From contig JASLQO010000013.1 of NCBI GenBank assembly GCA_030744435.1, positions 248,001 through 312,000 on the forward strand: DNA of 64,000 bases, written 5' to 3'. Source of the DNA: JASLQO01 sp002327525. GTDB taxonomy: Bacteria; Pseudomonadota; Gammaproteobacteria; Pseudomonadales; Azotimanducaceae. Both the position numbers and the translations under genes were made by a program. The notes beneath the pieces were generated by a model. That model was not told the DNA's origin and did no database searches. It saw only the letters and a list, made by a program, of their open reading frames with translations. Positions 52,460 to 61,869 of this stretch are shown piece after piece (position 1 is the stretch's first letter; every line of letters starts with the position of its first letter).

Positions 52460-53107
52460 TCAATAGCGGCATGCCTTGAGCGCGTAGGAGGAACAGCTCG
52501 CCTGTAGCTGCGGTAGTTCCCGCTGGGTCTTGCTGCGCCAGCGGCTGCGCCAGGCCTTCACGACGCGTTCCGGGTATTTGAGTTTGCCACGGCTGCCATT
52601 GTAGTGGCCGAGCGCGTCCACCAGGTCGCCGTCGGCCAGGTCGAGGTAGTGTGCGAGAATGGTGGTGCCGTAACGAATGTTGGTTTCGAGATCCGTGAGA
52701 TTGTCCTGCGGCCGGCCGATCTCGATACGCCAGAAGGACATCACCTGCATCAGCCCCTGCGCGCCGGACTTCGAGATCGCGAAACGGTCGAAATGGCTTT
52801 CCACTTCCATGACCGCCATTACCAGATCCGGATCGAGCTGTTGGCGGTGCGATTCGCGGTAGGCGGCTTCGAGGATGCGAAGGCGCTCCGGTCCGTCATT
52901 GACGAAGGGCAGCAGTCGCTGTTCGGAAGCCTTCAGCCAGACCTCCGCCTCGAATCGGTCGGATGAGGCGCTATTCTCGGCCATGACAGCAGCCAGTTTT
53001 TCCAGCAACAGCGGATCCACGTGACGTTCGGCGTCCGCCGGCAGGGTGGTCAGCAGGATGATCGTCAGCAGCACGTACCTGGCCATGTTGTGGGTTCGCG
53101 TTTTCAC
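52460..53107 (-). CDS. Lytic transglycosylase (SLT family)
   Basis: 215 residues. Signal peptide (ARYVLLTIILLTTLPADA) directs it to the periplasm. SLT domain: catalytic Glu in AVMEVESHFDRFA, SKSGAQGLMQVMSFW, NIRYGTTILAHYLD and ALGHYNGS. Cleaves peptidoglycan glycan strands to 1,6-anhydroMurNAc ends. The final 60 residues are basic with Cys near the end. Overlaps proS by four bases, so probably co-transcribed with it. Confidence 0.92.
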   Translation of the reverse strand: MKTRTHNMARYVLLTIILLTTLPADAERHVDPLLLEKLAAVMAENSASSDRFEAEVWLKASEQRLLPFVNDGPERLRILEAAYRESHRQQLDPDLVMAVMEVESHFDRFAISKSGAQGLMQVMSFWRIEIGRPQDNLTDLETNIRYGTTILAHYLDLADGDLVDALGHYNGSRGKLKYPERVVKAWRSRWRSKTQRELPQLQASCSSYALKACRY

Positions 53108-54792
53108 GTCAGGCGGGCGAGCACCTCGCTCAAGGGAACCGGCTGGGGGTCGCGCGAAACCCGGGTGCGGTATTCCACATTGCCTTCCTTGAGGCTGCGC
53201 TCTCCGACGACGATACGGTGTGGCGCACCGATGAGATCGGCGTCGGCGAATTTCACGCCGGGCCGTTCATCGCGATCATCGAGCAGCGCTTCCACATCCT
53301 CATCTAAACAGCGTGCGAGCAACTCGTGCGCGGCACTACGAACTGCCTCCGACTTCGCGTAGTTGAGTGCAACGATGTGCACTGCGAATGGAGCCAGTGG
53401 TTCGGGCCAGGTGATGCCGTGCTGGTCGTGGTTTTGTTCGATGATCGCCGCCACGAGGCGTGTGACGCCCATACCGTAGCAGCCCATGATGGGGGTCAGC
53501 GTGTTGCCGTCGCGATCCAGGACGTTGGCCTGCATTGGTTCGCTGTACACGGTTCCGAGCTGGAAAATGTGGCCCACCTCTATACCGCGCAGAAACAGAA
53601 GTTCGCCCTGGCCGTCGGGTGCCTTGTCGCCCGGGCAGACATTGCGCATATCGCGCACATCAGTCGCGTCGGCGTCGCGATTCCAGTTCGCTCCGGTGAA
53701 GTGATAGCCATCGCGATTGGCACCGCACACGAAGTCGGCGATAGCTGCCGCCTCGGGGTCGACGATGGTGCGAATGGGCAGATTCACGGGTCCGATGGAG
53801 CCGGGTTTGCAGTTTAGCGCCCCGAGGATGGCGGTTTCGGATGCAAAGGTGAGCGGACTCGCCACGCCGTCCAGTTTCTCGGCTTTGATTTCATTGAGAT
53901 CGTGATCTCCGCGCAGCACCAGAGCTACCGGGCCGGTATCTCCCTCCACGACCAGGGTCTTAATGCAACGGCTGGCGGGTACATTCAGCTGGTCGGCAAC
54001 CTGGGCGATCGTGGTTGCCCGGGGCGTTGCCACTTCCGCTAGCGCCTGGCCAGCGGCAGGCCGGGGTGCAGGAGGCGCTGCGACGGCCTTCTCCAGATTG
54101 GCGGCATAGTCACCCTCCGTGGCATAAGCGATGGTGTCCTCACCGGATTCGGCCAGGACGTGAAATTCGTGTGAATTGGATCCGCCGATGTTGCCGGTAT
54201 CCGCCTCCACCGCACGAAAGTCGAGTTCCATACGGGTGAGGATACGGCTGTAGCAGTCATACATCTCTCGGTAGGTGAGATCGAACGATGCCTGGTCCGT
54301 GTCGAATGAATAGCCGTCCTTCATGGTGAACTCGCGGGCGCGCATCACGCCGAAGCGCGGGCGGATTTCGTCACGGAATTTAGTCTGGATCTGGAAGAAG
54401 TTACACGGCAGCTGTCGGTAGCTCTGGATTTCGCGACGGAACAAGTCGGTGATTACTTCCTCGTGCGTCGGGCCGAGACAGAACTCGCGTTCGTGGCGAT
54501 CGCGCATACGCAACAGCTCTGGTCCCATCTTCTTCCAACGGCCGGTCTCTTCCCACAACTCGGCGGGTTGGACGACGGGCATGAGCACTTCCTGAGCGCC
54601 GCTTCGGGTCAGTTCCTCGCGAATGATACGTTCGATCTTGCGCAGCACTGCGAGTCCCAGCGGCAGCCATGTATACAGTCCGGAGGCTACCTGCCGGATG
54701 AGACCGGCACGCAGCATCAGCTGATGGCTGACGACGTCCGCGTCAGCAGGCATCTCCTTGAGGGTAGGAATCAATAATTGGCTTTGTCGCAT
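53104..54792 (-). CDS. proS: Prolyl-tRNA synthetase
   Basis: 562 residues from ATG 54792, the length of bacterial-type ProRS. Class II core: MRQSQLLIPTLKEMPADA start, RxFxxRE-like MRAREFTMKDGYSFD, motif 2 FRDEIRPRFGVM, a YbaK-like editing insertion between motifs 2 and 3 (about 230-390), and motif 3 with GCYGMGVTRLVAAIIEQNHD. The anticodon-binding C-terminal domain is present. Charges tRNA-Pro and edits Ala-tRNA-Pro. Confidence 0.97.
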   Translation of the reverse strand: MRQSQLLIPTLKEMPADADVVSHQLMLRAGLIRQVASGLYTWLPLGLAVLRKIERIIREELTRSGAQEVLMPVVQPAELWEETGRWKKMGPELLRMRDRHEREFCLGPTHEEVITDLFRREIQSYRQLPCNFFQIQTKFRDEIRPRFGVMRAREFTMKDGYSFDTDQASFDLTYREMYDCYSRILTRMELDFRAVEADTGNIGGSNSHEFHVLAESGEDTIAYATEGDYAANLEKAVAAPPAPRPAAGQALAEVATPRATTIAQVADQLNVPASRCIKTLVVEGDTGPVALVLRGDHDLNEIKAEKLDGVASPLTFASETAILGALNCKPGSIGPVNLPIRTIVDPEAAAIADFVCGANRDGYHFTGANWNRDADATDVRDMRNVCPGDKAPDGQGELLFLRGIEVGHIFQLGTVYSEPMQANVLDRDGNTLTPIMGCYGMGVTRLVAAIIEQNHDQHGITWPEPLAPFAVHIVALNYAKSEAVRSAAHELLARCLDEDVEALLDDRDERPGVKFADADLIGAPHRIVVGERSLKEGNVEYRTRVSRDPQPVPLSEVLARLT

Positions 54793-54901
54793 GACCGCGT
54801 TCCTTGTAATCGCGGCGCATTATACGGAGGTCAGGGCGATGCACGTAGTCAGCATCGGCAAGGTTGGTGGGGCCGGTGCTCGCGAGGAGGGTCTCAGAGC
54901 G

Positions 54902-54929
54902 AAACCCCGGCGGAAGCCGGGGTTTTCTT
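54902..54929 (-). terminator. Intrinsic terminator after HU-like gene
   Basis: AAACCCCGGC and GCCGGGGTTT pair around GGAA, a ten-base stem with T-runs on both strands. It lies 17 bases past the HU-like gene stop and could also serve the convergent side. Confidence 0.75.
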
Positions 54930-54945
54930 GAGCGAAGAGGTATGG

Positions 54946-55278
54946 TTAGCCAACCATCTCCTTCAGACGCTTCAGCGGCTTCAACTGGACGCGGACCGAT
55001 GCGGGCTTTGCAGCAATCTCGATCTCTTCCCCGGTGCGGGGGTTGCGGCCCATGCGCTTCTTGGTCGGGGGACGCTTGACCGACTTGATCTTCATGAGAC
55101 CAGGCAGTGTAAACTCGCCAACCGCACGCTTTTTGATGTGGCGTTCGATGAGTGTTTCCAGCTCGTCGACAACGGAACCCACCTGGGCGCGGGACAGACC
55201 GGTGTTGGTTGCGATTTCGGTCAAGATGCCGCTCTTCGTCATCTTGTTTCTCAAAGCCGTAGCTTTCTTAGTTGCCAT
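54946..55278 (-). CDS. HU/IHF-family DNA-binding protein
   Basis: 110 residues from ATG 55278. Contains the HU/IHF beta-arm signature RMGRNPRTGEEIEI and helix start KSGILTEIATNTGLSR. HU is about 90 residues; here a 17-residue basic N-terminal extension (MATKKATALRNKMTKSG) is added. Likely a nucleoid protein that bends DNA. Single gene between proS and the FmdB operon with its own promoter and terminator. Confidence 0.9.
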   Translation of the reverse strand: MATKKATALRNKMTKSGILTEIATNTGLSRAQVGSVVDELETLIERHIKKRAVGEFTLPGLMKIKSVKRPPTKKRMGRNPRTGEEIEIAAKPASVRVQLKPLKRLKEMVG

Positions 55279-55597
55279 GCATACTTCCTATATATGGATT
55301 TGGTACGAACAAACCAGCCGGGCAAAACTCGAGCCGAAGTGCTGAATTCGCCGCGAATGATTCGTCTCGCGTGAAGCCTGCGCCCGTGCGCAGTAGCCGG
55401 CGGCTTTATATCGAATGCCGCGCGATGAGGCAACGAAAAGTTGAGGAATCTCTGTATTTTTACTGGTTTTTCTTGGATCATGCGCGGCTCGCCGGAGTTA
55501 ACCGTCCGCGTTGAGCGTCAAACGTGGTGGATATCGTGCTTGATACTACGATGAGGCAGAGCGTTCCGGTGCAAATGAAGATGTAGAGGAGCAACCG
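55279..55597. other. 319-base divergent intergenic region
   Basis: Lies between the HU-like gene (minus) and fmdB-like gene (plus). It holds the HU-like promoter below; no RNA gene or convincing protein gene was seen. An 80-codon plus frame (55272-55514) starts inside the HU-like gene and has no support. For fmdB no clear promoter box was found. Confidence 0.6.
55405..55433 (-). promoter_or_regulatory. Sigma-70 promoter of HU-like gene
   Basis: On the minus strand TTGCCT (55433-55428) and TATAAA (55410-55405) are separated by exactly 17 bases. Predicted start about 55398, giving a 120-base leader before the ATG. Confidence 0.6.
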
Positions 55598-55972
55598 ATG
55601 CCGATTTATGAGTATCGTTGTGAAAAGTGCGACCACGAGCTTGAGACGATTCAGAAAGTCAGCGAGTCGCCGCTCACCACCTGCCCGGAGTGCGGAGATC
55701 AGACACTGAAAAAGAGGATATCTGCAGCTGGGTTCCGTTTGAAAGGCGGCGGCTGGTATGAAACCGATTTCAAGTCTGGCAAGAAGAAGAATGTGGCCGG
55801 ATCCGAAGGATCTTCAGGAAGTTCATCTGATGATAACGATTCGTCGAGCTCCTCCTCGGATAGCTCCTCGGGCGATTCCGGGTCGAGCAAATCCAGCAGT
55901 GATTCCGACGGCGGCTCCAGCGATTCCGGCGGCGGCTCCAGCGATTCCGGCAGCAAGGCGGCCTCACCCTGA
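55598..55972 (+). CDS. FmdB-family zinc-ribbon protein
   Basis: 124 residues from ATG 55598 with GAGGAG-like site. Zinc ribbon MPIYEYRCEKCDHE ... CPECGD (four Cys) of the FmdB/CxxC_CxxC family, usually found before aspS. From residue 67 a low-complexity Ser/Gly/Asp tail replaces the usual short end. Function unknown; probable metal-binding regulator. The stop overlaps the aspS start (TGATG). Confidence 0.92.
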   Translation: MPIYEYRCEKCDHELETIQKVSESPLTTCPECGDQTLKKRISAAGFRLKGGGWYETDFKSGKKKNVAGSEGSSGSSSDDNDSSSSSSDSSSGDSGSSKSSSDSDGGSSDSGGGSSDSGSKAASP

Positions 55973-57732
55973 TGCGAACACACTATTGCGGCACACTCGA
56001 CACCTCGCATGTCGGAGAGACGGTGGAGCTCAACGGATGGGTGCACCGGCGCCGTGACCATGGCGGTGTGATCTTTCTGGACGTACGCGACCGCACCGGG
56101 CTGGTACAGGTCGTGTACGATCCGGACACTGTCGAGAGTTTTGCGATTGCAGAGACCGTGCGCAACGAGTACGTACTGCGCATGACCGGACGGGTACGCC
56201 CCCGCCAGGAAGGGGCCGTCAATCCCAACATGGCCACGGGCGAGATAGAGGTGCTGGGTTCGGCGCTCGAGATTCTCAACGCTGCGCGAACGCCGCCGTT
56301 TCAGCTGGACGAGCACGCACAGGCGGGAGAGGACGTGCGATTGCGTTTCCGGTACATGGACCTGCGGCGTCCGGAGATGCAGGAGCGTCTGCAAACAAGA
56401 GCACGAATCGCGAGCGTCACGCGCCGCTATCTCGAGGACAATGGTTATTGGGAGATAGAAACCCCGACCCTCACCCGGGCGACGCCGGAAGGGGCGAGAG
56501 ATTATCTTGTGCCAAGCCGTACGCACCCGGGAGAGTTTTTTGCGCTGCCGCAGTCACCGCAGCTGTTCAAGCAGCTTCTGATGATGTCGGGAATGGATCG
56601 CTACTATCAGATCGCGCGTTGTTACCGTGACGAGGATCTGCGCCACGACCGTCAGCCAGAATTCACACAGATCGATATCGAGGCATCATTCGTTTCGCAA
56701 CAGGAGGTGATGGACCTCACCGAGGGCATGCTGAAGTGCGTATTCAAGGAAGTGCTCGATGTCGATCTCGCGGATTTCCCAGTCCTTGGCTACGACGAGG
56801 CGATGCGCGATTACGGCAGCGACAAGCCCGACTTGCGCAATCCGCTGAAGTTCACGGACATCGCCGACCTGATGAAGGAGGTCGAGTTTCAGGTGTTCAA
56901 CAAACCGGCCAATGATCCGAAAGGCCGGGTCGTCGCATTGCGCGCACCCGGCGGTGCGAAGCTCTCGCGCAAAGTGATAGACGGCTACACGGATTTCGTG
57001 GCGCGCTATGGTGCTCGCGGTCTTGCGTACATTAAAGTCAACGACATCGCATCGGGCCCCGATGGTCTGCAATCCCCCATTCTCAAGTTTCTGCCGGAGG
57101 AGGTGGTGGCCGAAGTGCTGGCACGCACCGGTGCCGCGGATGGCGACGTCATATTCTTCGGCGCCGATCAGGCCAATGTGGTGAACGATGCGCTCGGTGC
57201 GTTGCGCAATCAGCTCGGATCGGACCTCGGACTGAGCGTCGAGGGCTTCGCGCCTTGTTGGGTGGTGGACTGGCCGATGTTCGAGGAAGGCCGGGACGGC
57301 GTGGTGGTCGCGGTACACCATCAGTTCACACAGCCTTCAGCCCCGCTGGAAGAAGTAATAAGCAATCCCTTGAGTGTGAGGGCGGCGGCATACGATGTGG
57401 TTCTGAACGGCTACGAACTCGGCGGCGGGAGCTTGCGAATCCATCGCCAGGAAATGCAGGCTGCGGTATTCGAGGCCATGAGCATGGGTCAGGAAGCTGA
57501 GATCAAGTTCGGCTTTCTGCTCGACGCGCTCAAGTATGGGTGTCCGCCGCATGGCGGTATCGCGCTGGGGCTCGACCGGCTGGTGATGCTGATGACCGGC
57601 ACGCACGCCATCAGAGACGTCATTGCGTTTCCCAAAACACAGTCTGCGGCATGTCTGATGATGGCCGCACCCAGTCAGGTGGACGACCACCAGCTGCGCG
57701 AGCTGCACATCAGGGTTCGCGCCGAGCACTGA
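55972..57732 (+). CDS. aspS: Aspartyl-tRNA synthetase
   Basis: 586 residues from ATG 55972. Bacterial AspRS: N-terminal OB-fold (ETVELNGWVHRRRDHGG), class II motif 1, RYYQIARCYRDEDLRHDRQPEFTQ split as ARCYRDEDLR (motif 2), a GAD insertion domain (about 290-420) and motif 3 GIALGLDRLVMLM. Charges tRNA-Asp and may be non-discriminating; the window cannot tell. Followed 19 bases later by yebC. Confidence 0.97.
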   Translation: MRTHYCGTLDTSHVGETVELNGWVHRRRDHGGVIFLDVRDRTGLVQVVYDPDTVESFAIAETVRNEYVLRMTGRVRPRQEGAVNPNMATGEIEVLGSALEILNAARTPPFQLDEHAQAGEDVRLRFRYMDLRRPEMQERLQTRARIASVTRRYLEDNGYWEIETPTLTRATPEGARDYLVPSRTHPGEFFALPQSPQLFKQLLMMSGMDRYYQIARCYRDEDLRHDRQPEFTQIDIEASFVSQQEVMDLTEGMLKCVFKEVLDVDLADFPVLGYDEAMRDYGSDKPDLRNPLKFTDIADLMKEVEFQVFNKPANDPKGRVVALRAPGGAKLSRKVIDGYTDFVARYGARGLAYIKVNDIASGPDGLQSPILKFLPEEVVAEVLARTGAADGDVIFFGADQANVVNDALGALRNQLGSDLGLSVEGFAPCWVVDWPMFEEGRDGVVVAVHHQFTQPSAPLEEVISNPLSVRAAAYDVVLNGYELGGGSLRIHRQEMQAAVFEAMSMGQEAEIKFGFLLDALKYGCPPHGGIALGLDRLVMLMTGTHAIRDVIAFPKTQSAACLMMAAPSQVDDHQLRELHIRVRAEH

Positions 57733-57751
57733 GGGCCGCAAAGAGAGCATC

Positions 57752-58492
57752 ATGGCGGGTCACAGCAAATGGGCGAACATCAAGCACAAGAAGGCGCGCA
57801 ACGACGCCAAGCGCGGCAAGATGTGGACCAAGGTCATCCGTGAGGTAACTGTCGCCGCACGGCTGGGCGGCGGCGATCCGGACGACAATCCGCGTCTGCG
57901 CGCGGCGGTGGACAAGGCGCTGGCCGTGAACATGCCCAAGGACACCATCGAGCGCGCCATTTCCCGTGGTGCGGGCGGGCTCGAAGGTGGTGATGTAGAG
58001 GAATTGGTTTACGAGGGCTATGCATCCGGCGGTGTGGCGCTGCTGGTCGAGGCCATGACCGACAACCGCAACAGAACGGCAGCCGAGGTGCGTCATGCTT
58101 TCAACAAACATGGCGGGAACCTCGGCACTGACGGGTCCGTTGCTTATCTCTTCAGCCGTCAGGGTGTGGTCACGTTCGCACCCGGAGCGGACGAGGAGGT
58201 AGTGATGGAGGCGGCCCTTGAGGCGGGCGCCGAGGACATCGAGAACGAGAATGGCGCGCTGTCGGTGATCACCCCCTGGGAGGCGTTGAGCCAAGTAGTG
58301 GACGCCCTGAAGGGGGCCGGTCTTAAGCCGGAACACGCGGACGTCGCGATGGTAGCTTCCACCACCAGTGAGCTAGATGCACAAGGGGCCGAAAAGGTGC
58401 TGAAGCTGGTCGACGCACTCGAAGACCTCGACGATGTTCAAAACGTGTACAGTAACGCGGAACTACCCGACGACCTGGTCGAGGAAGAGTGA
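57752..58492 (+). CDS. yebC: YebC/PmpR-family regulator
   Basis: 246 residues from ATG 57752. Starts MAGHSKWANIKHKKARNDAKRG and has NRTAAEVRHAFNKHGG, both typical of YebC/TACO1. The family binds DNA or, in several bacteria, ribosomes at polyproline. Placed just before ruvC, as in many gammaproteobacteria; its stop overlaps the ruvC GTG. Confidence 0.95.
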   Translation: MAGHSKWANIKHKKARNDAKRGKMWTKVIREVTVAARLGGGDPDDNPRLRAAVDKALAVNMPKDTIERAISRGAGGLEGGDVEELVYEGYASGGVALLVEAMTDNRNRTAAEVRHAFNKHGGNLGTDGSVAYLFSRQGVVTFAPGADEEVVMEAALEAGAEDIENENGALSVITPWEALSQVVDALKGAGLKPEHADVAMVASTTSELDAQGAEKVLKLVDALEDLDDVQNVYSNAELPDDLVEEE

Positions 58493-58977
58493 CCCGCACA
58501 TCCGTCTCGCGGCGTATCATAGGCATCGACCCCGGTTCCCGGATCACGGGTTACGGTGTCGTCGAGGTGGTGGGCAAGAATCTCGTCTACGTCACCTCGG
58601 GTTGCATTCGCACGGGTACTGGCACGATCCCCGAGCGCCTGGGCGAAATCTACGAGGGCGTCACTACACTGATCAGCGACTACAAAGTGCAGGAACTCGC
58701 GATAGAAGAGGTGTTTCTTGCGCGCAACCCATCTTCCGCGCTGAAACTTGGCCAGGCTCGCGGAGTAGCCATTGCGGCGGCGGTCACCAATGGTCTGCCG
58801 GTGTTCGAATACGCGGCACGCTCCGTAAAGCAGGCGGTGGTGGGCACCGGCAGAGCGGCCAAACCACAGGTTCAGCATATGGTGAAGGTACTTCTCCAGC
58901 TTGGCGGCGTTCCGGCCGAGGACGCGGCGGATGCGCTTGCGATTGCCATTTGTCACGTAAATACTGTGAGCGCATGA
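58489..58977 (+). CDS. ruvC: Holliday junction resolvase RuvC
   Basis: 162 residues from GTG 58489 (GTGA overlap with yebC). RNase H-like fold with acidic cluster: Asp14 in IGIDPG, Glu in AIEEVF and the pair in AEDAADALAIAICH. Cuts Holliday junctions as a dimer in the RuvABC complex. Its stop overlaps ruvA (ATGA). Confidence 0.96.
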   Translation: MTRTSVSRRIIGIDPGSRITGYGVVEVVGKNLVYVTSGCIRTGTGTIPERLGEIYEGVTTLISDYKVQELAIEEVFLARNPSSALKLGQARGVAIAAAVTNGLPVFEYAARSVKQAVVGTGRAAKPQVQHMVKVLLQLGGVPAEDAADALAIAICHVNTVSA

Positions 58978-59588
58978 TCGCTCGACTCCAAGGCAAGCTG
59001 GTAGAACTCAGCGAAAACGTGGCACTGCTCGACGTGGCGGGTGTCGGTTATGAAGTGGAACTGTCCGGTGCTGCACTCGATGCACTCCCCCCGGTCGGCG
59101 GCGAGGTGACAACGTATACCCACTTCGTCGTGCGCGAGGATGTACAGTCGCTGTTTGGTTTTGCGAGCCGCGCCGAGCGCGATCTGTTCCGCACCTTCAT
59201 CCGCATCAACGGGGTCGGGCCAAAGCTCGGACTTGCCCTAATATCCAGTGTCGCCATCAGCGATCTCTCTCGCGCTGTGGAAGCCAACGACGTATCCATG
59301 CTCACACGCGTACCCGGAGTGGGAAAGAAAACGGCCGAACGTCTGCTGGTCGAACTGCGCGACAAGCTACCCATGGTCCCAGGTACGGAAAGGGCGGTAT
59401 TGGAGCGGCTCGATCGGGGCATGACAACCGAGGCGGAAAGCGCGCTGGTTGCACTCGGTTACAAACCCGCGGAAGCCGCGCGCGTGATTTCGGGTGTCGC
59501 TGCTGAATTGGAAGACATCGGGTCTACCGACGACATTCTGCGTGCGGCGTTTCGGCGTCTTGCCCGCCAGACGGAGATGTCCAGTTGA
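58974..59588 (+). CDS. ruvA: Holliday junction branch migration protein RuvA
   Basis: 204 residues from ATG 58974. N-terminal MIARLQGKLVE, HhH motifs NGVGPKLGLALIS and VPGVGKKTAERLLVEL, and a C-terminal domain ALGYKPAEAARVI that contacts RuvB. Binds four-way junctions. The stop overlaps the ruvB TTG. Confidence 0.96.
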   Translation: MIARLQGKLVELSENVALLDVAGVGYEVELSGAALDALPPVGGEVTTYTHFVVREDVQSLFGFASRAERDLFRTFIRINGVGPKLGLALISSVAISDLSRAVEANDVSMLTRVPGVGKKTAERLLVELRDKLPMVPGTERAVLERLDRGMTTEAESALVALGYKPAEAARVISGVAAELEDIGSTDDILRAAFRRLARQTEMSS

Positions 59589-60655
59589 GTATCGAGGAAG
59601 ACAGGCTGATCAGCGCGGTGGGCGATTCAGCAGAGGTTCGCCTCGATGCCACACTTCGTCCGCAGCGTCTGGTCGAGTACATCGGTCAGGCCAGCGTAAA
59701 GGAACAACTCGAGATATTTATCGAGGCCGCCCGGCGCCGGGGCGAGGCTCTCGACCATACACTCATCTTCGGACCGCCCGGACTCGGAAAGACGACACTG
59801 GCACACATCATCGCCAACGAGATGGGTGTGGTGATAAAATCGACGTCCGGTCCGGTGCTCGAAAAGGCAGGCGATCTGGCCGCGCTTCTCAGCAATCTGG
59901 AAGACGGGAACGTGCTGTTCGTCGACGAGATTCACCGGCTCTCTCCCGCCGTGGAGGAGATCCTGTATCCGGCACTCGAAGATTTCCACATAGATATCAT
60001 GATCGGGGATGGACCCGCTGCCAGGTCTCTCAAGTACCAGCTTCCGCGCTTCACGCTGGTGGGCGCCACGACGCGCGCGGGGTTGCTCACTTCACCGCTC
60101 AGAGACAGATTTGGCATTGTGCAACGGCTCGAGTTCTATAGCGTGGAGGAACTGAGCGAGATTGTCGTGCGTTCGGCGCAAAAGCTCGAATTACCTCTGG
60201 CACAGGCCGATAGCGGTGTACACGAGGGTGCCAACGAGATAGCCGGGCGCTCACGCGGCACGCCTCGCATCGCCAACCGGTTGTTGCGGCGTGTTCGGGA
60301 TTTCGCACAGGTGCGCGCAGATGGCATCGTCACGCTCGAGATTGCCGACCAGGCGTTGAACATGCTCAAAGTGGACCATCTGGGTTTTGATAGCATGGAC
60401 CGCCGACTGCTGGAGACCATCATCGACAAGTTTTCCGGGGGGCCGGTGGGACTGGATTCGCTGGCTGCGGCGATCAGCGAGGAACGCGATACGATCGAAG
60501 ACGTGCTGGAGCCGTACCTCATACAACAGGGCTATCTGATGCGCACACCGCGAGGGCGCGTGGTGACGGACAAGGCATACGTGCATTTTGGTCTGGTGGT
60601 ACCAGAGCGGAACGCGGCAACCAGCACACAGCGTGAGCTCACACTGAATGAATAA
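59585..60655 (+). CDS. ruvB: Holliday junction helicase RuvB
   Basis: 356 residues from TTG 59585 (TTGA overlap with ruvA). AAA+ motor: EYIGQ, Walker A GPPGLGKTT, Walker B FVDEIHRL, GATTRAG sensor 1 and arginine finger near PLRDRFGI, then the winged helix (TPRGR). Drives branch migration. Followed by tolQ with no ybgC between. Confidence 0.97.
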   Translation: MSIEEDRLISAVGDSAEVRLDATLRPQRLVEYIGQASVKEQLEIFIEAARRRGEALDHTLIFGPPGLGKTTLAHIIANEMGVVIKSTSGPVLEKAGDLAALLSNLEDGNVLFVDEIHRLSPAVEEILYPALEDFHIDIMIGDGPAARSLKYQLPRFTLVGATTRAGLLTSPLRDRFGIVQRLEFYSVEELSEIVVRSAQKLELPLAQADSGVHEGANEIAGRSRGTPRIANRLLRRVRDFAQVRADGIVTLEIADQALNMLKVDHLGFDSMDRRLLETIIDKFSGGPVGLDSLAAAISEERDTIEDVLEPYLIQQGYLMRTPRGRVVTDKAYVHFGLVVPERNAATSTQRELTLNE

Positions 60656-60741
60656 CGGGAACCATTAACGCACGAGAGGGCCAAATAGACGGTGAATGTT
60701 ACTGTTTCGTGCCCCGGGGCGTGACGTAGAAGGAGCTGTGC

Positions 60742-61428
60742 GTGCCTGAACAGATTTCCATCTTCGAACTCATATCGAACGCCAGTTTGCTCGTGCAGGT
60801 GGTCATGGCGATGCTCGCCCTGGCTTCCGTGGTGTCGTGGATGATGATCTTTCAGCGCTGGTTCTTCCTGCGGCGAGTACAGCGGGAAGTAGACGAATTC
60901 GAGCATCATTTCTGGTCTGGCATCGATCTGCGTGAGCTGTATGCGGAACTCGAAGGCGAAGAGGCGCTGAACGGCATCGAAACGATATTCGTTGGCGGCT
61001 TCACCGAGTTCAATCGTCTGTCGGAACAGTTCGGAGCCGAACTCGATTCCATCATGCAAGGTGCGCAGCGTGCCATGCGTGTCGCACTGACGCGAGAGGA
61101 GCAGCGTCTCGAGCAGCATCTGGCGTTTCTGGCGACCGTGGGTTCCACTAGTCCGTACGTGGGTTTGTTTGGTACGGTGTGGGGCATCATGAATTCGTTT
61201 CGCAGCCTCGCCAACATGTCGCAGGCGACATTGGCGTCGGTAGCTCCGGGTATTTCGGAAGCTCTGGTTGCGACCGCGATGGGATTGTTCGCCGCTATTC
61301 CGGCGGTAATCGGGTACAACCGTTTCTCGGCTCGCGTGGAGGCGCTGATGAAGCGTTACGAGGCGTTCAGCGACGAGGTGACCAGTATCCTGCACAGAGC
61401 CGCGCAGGCGCGGCTGGGAAGGCAGTAG
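60742..61428 (+). CDS. tolQ: Tol-Pal system inner-membrane protein TolQ
   Basis: 228 residues from GTG 60742 with AAGGAG upstream. Three helices; signatures WMMIFQRW near the first, GLFGTVWGIMNSF and the alanine-rich third helix ATAMGLFAAIPAVIGYN. Forms the proton-driven motor with TolR for outer-membrane constriction at division. Starts the tolQRAB run. Confidence 0.96.
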   Translation: MPEQISIFELISNASLLVQVVMAMLALASVVSWMMIFQRWFFLRRVQREVDEFEHHFWSGIDLRELYAELEGEEALNGIETIFVGGFTEFNRLSEQFGAELDSIMQGAQRAMRVALTREEQRLEQHLAFLATVGSTSPYVGLFGTVWGIMNSFRSLANMSQATLASVAPGISEALVATAMGLFAAIPAVIGYNRFSARVEALMKRYEAFSDEVTSILHRAAQARLGRQ

Positions 61429-61429
61429 C

Positions 61430-61867
61430 ATGGCCACGAGGCGCAAACCCATATCCGAGATCAACGTCGTGCCTTACATCGACGTGATGCTCGTGTTGCT
61501 GGTCATTTTCATGGCGACGGCCCCACTCCTCACTCAGGGCGTGCTGGTCGATCTACCAAATGCGCCGTCCGAACCGATAACGGATACCGAGGACGACCCG
61601 CTGGTGGTGTCTATACGTGCCGATGGGGCCATATTCGTGAATCTCGGTGTCAAGAATGCGGATGACGAGGGAACGCGGGTGACGGTCTACTCGCTGGAAG
61701 ATCAGGTGGCGAAGATTCTGCGTGCGCGCGCGGATGTGCCGGTGTACGTGAAGGCGGACAAGACGCTGGATTACGGTCGGGTGATCGTGGTCATGACGGT
61801 GCTTCAGAAGGCGGGCGCTGCAAGTGTTGGCCTGATCACCGACCCGCCAGAACTCATAGAAGGTTGA
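61430..61867 (+). CDS. tolR: Tol-Pal system protein TolR
   Basis: 145 residues from ATG 61430, one base after the tolQ stop. ExbD/TolR form: one N-terminal helix with the functional Asp in VPYIDVMLVLLVIFM, then a periplasmic domain ending GAASVGLITDP. Couples with TolQ and TolA. Confidence 0.96.
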   Translation: MATRRKPISEINVVPYIDVMLVLLVIFMATAPLLTQGVLVDLPNAPSEPITDTEDDPLVVSIRADGAIFVNLGVKNADDEGTRVTVYSLEDQVAKILRARADVPVYVKADKTLDYGRVIVVMTVLQKAGAASVGLITDPPELIEG

Positions 61868-61869
61868 GC

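Noticed and set aside
55272..55514. 80-codon plus frame in the HU/fmdB gap
   Set aside because: Starts within the HU-like gene on the other strand, no ribosome site, crosses the HU promoter and shows no motif.
60532..61464. Minus-strand 310-codon frame opposite ruvB/tolQ
   Set aside because: Both plus-strand genes are certain; the shadow is His/Arg/Gln-rich with no family.
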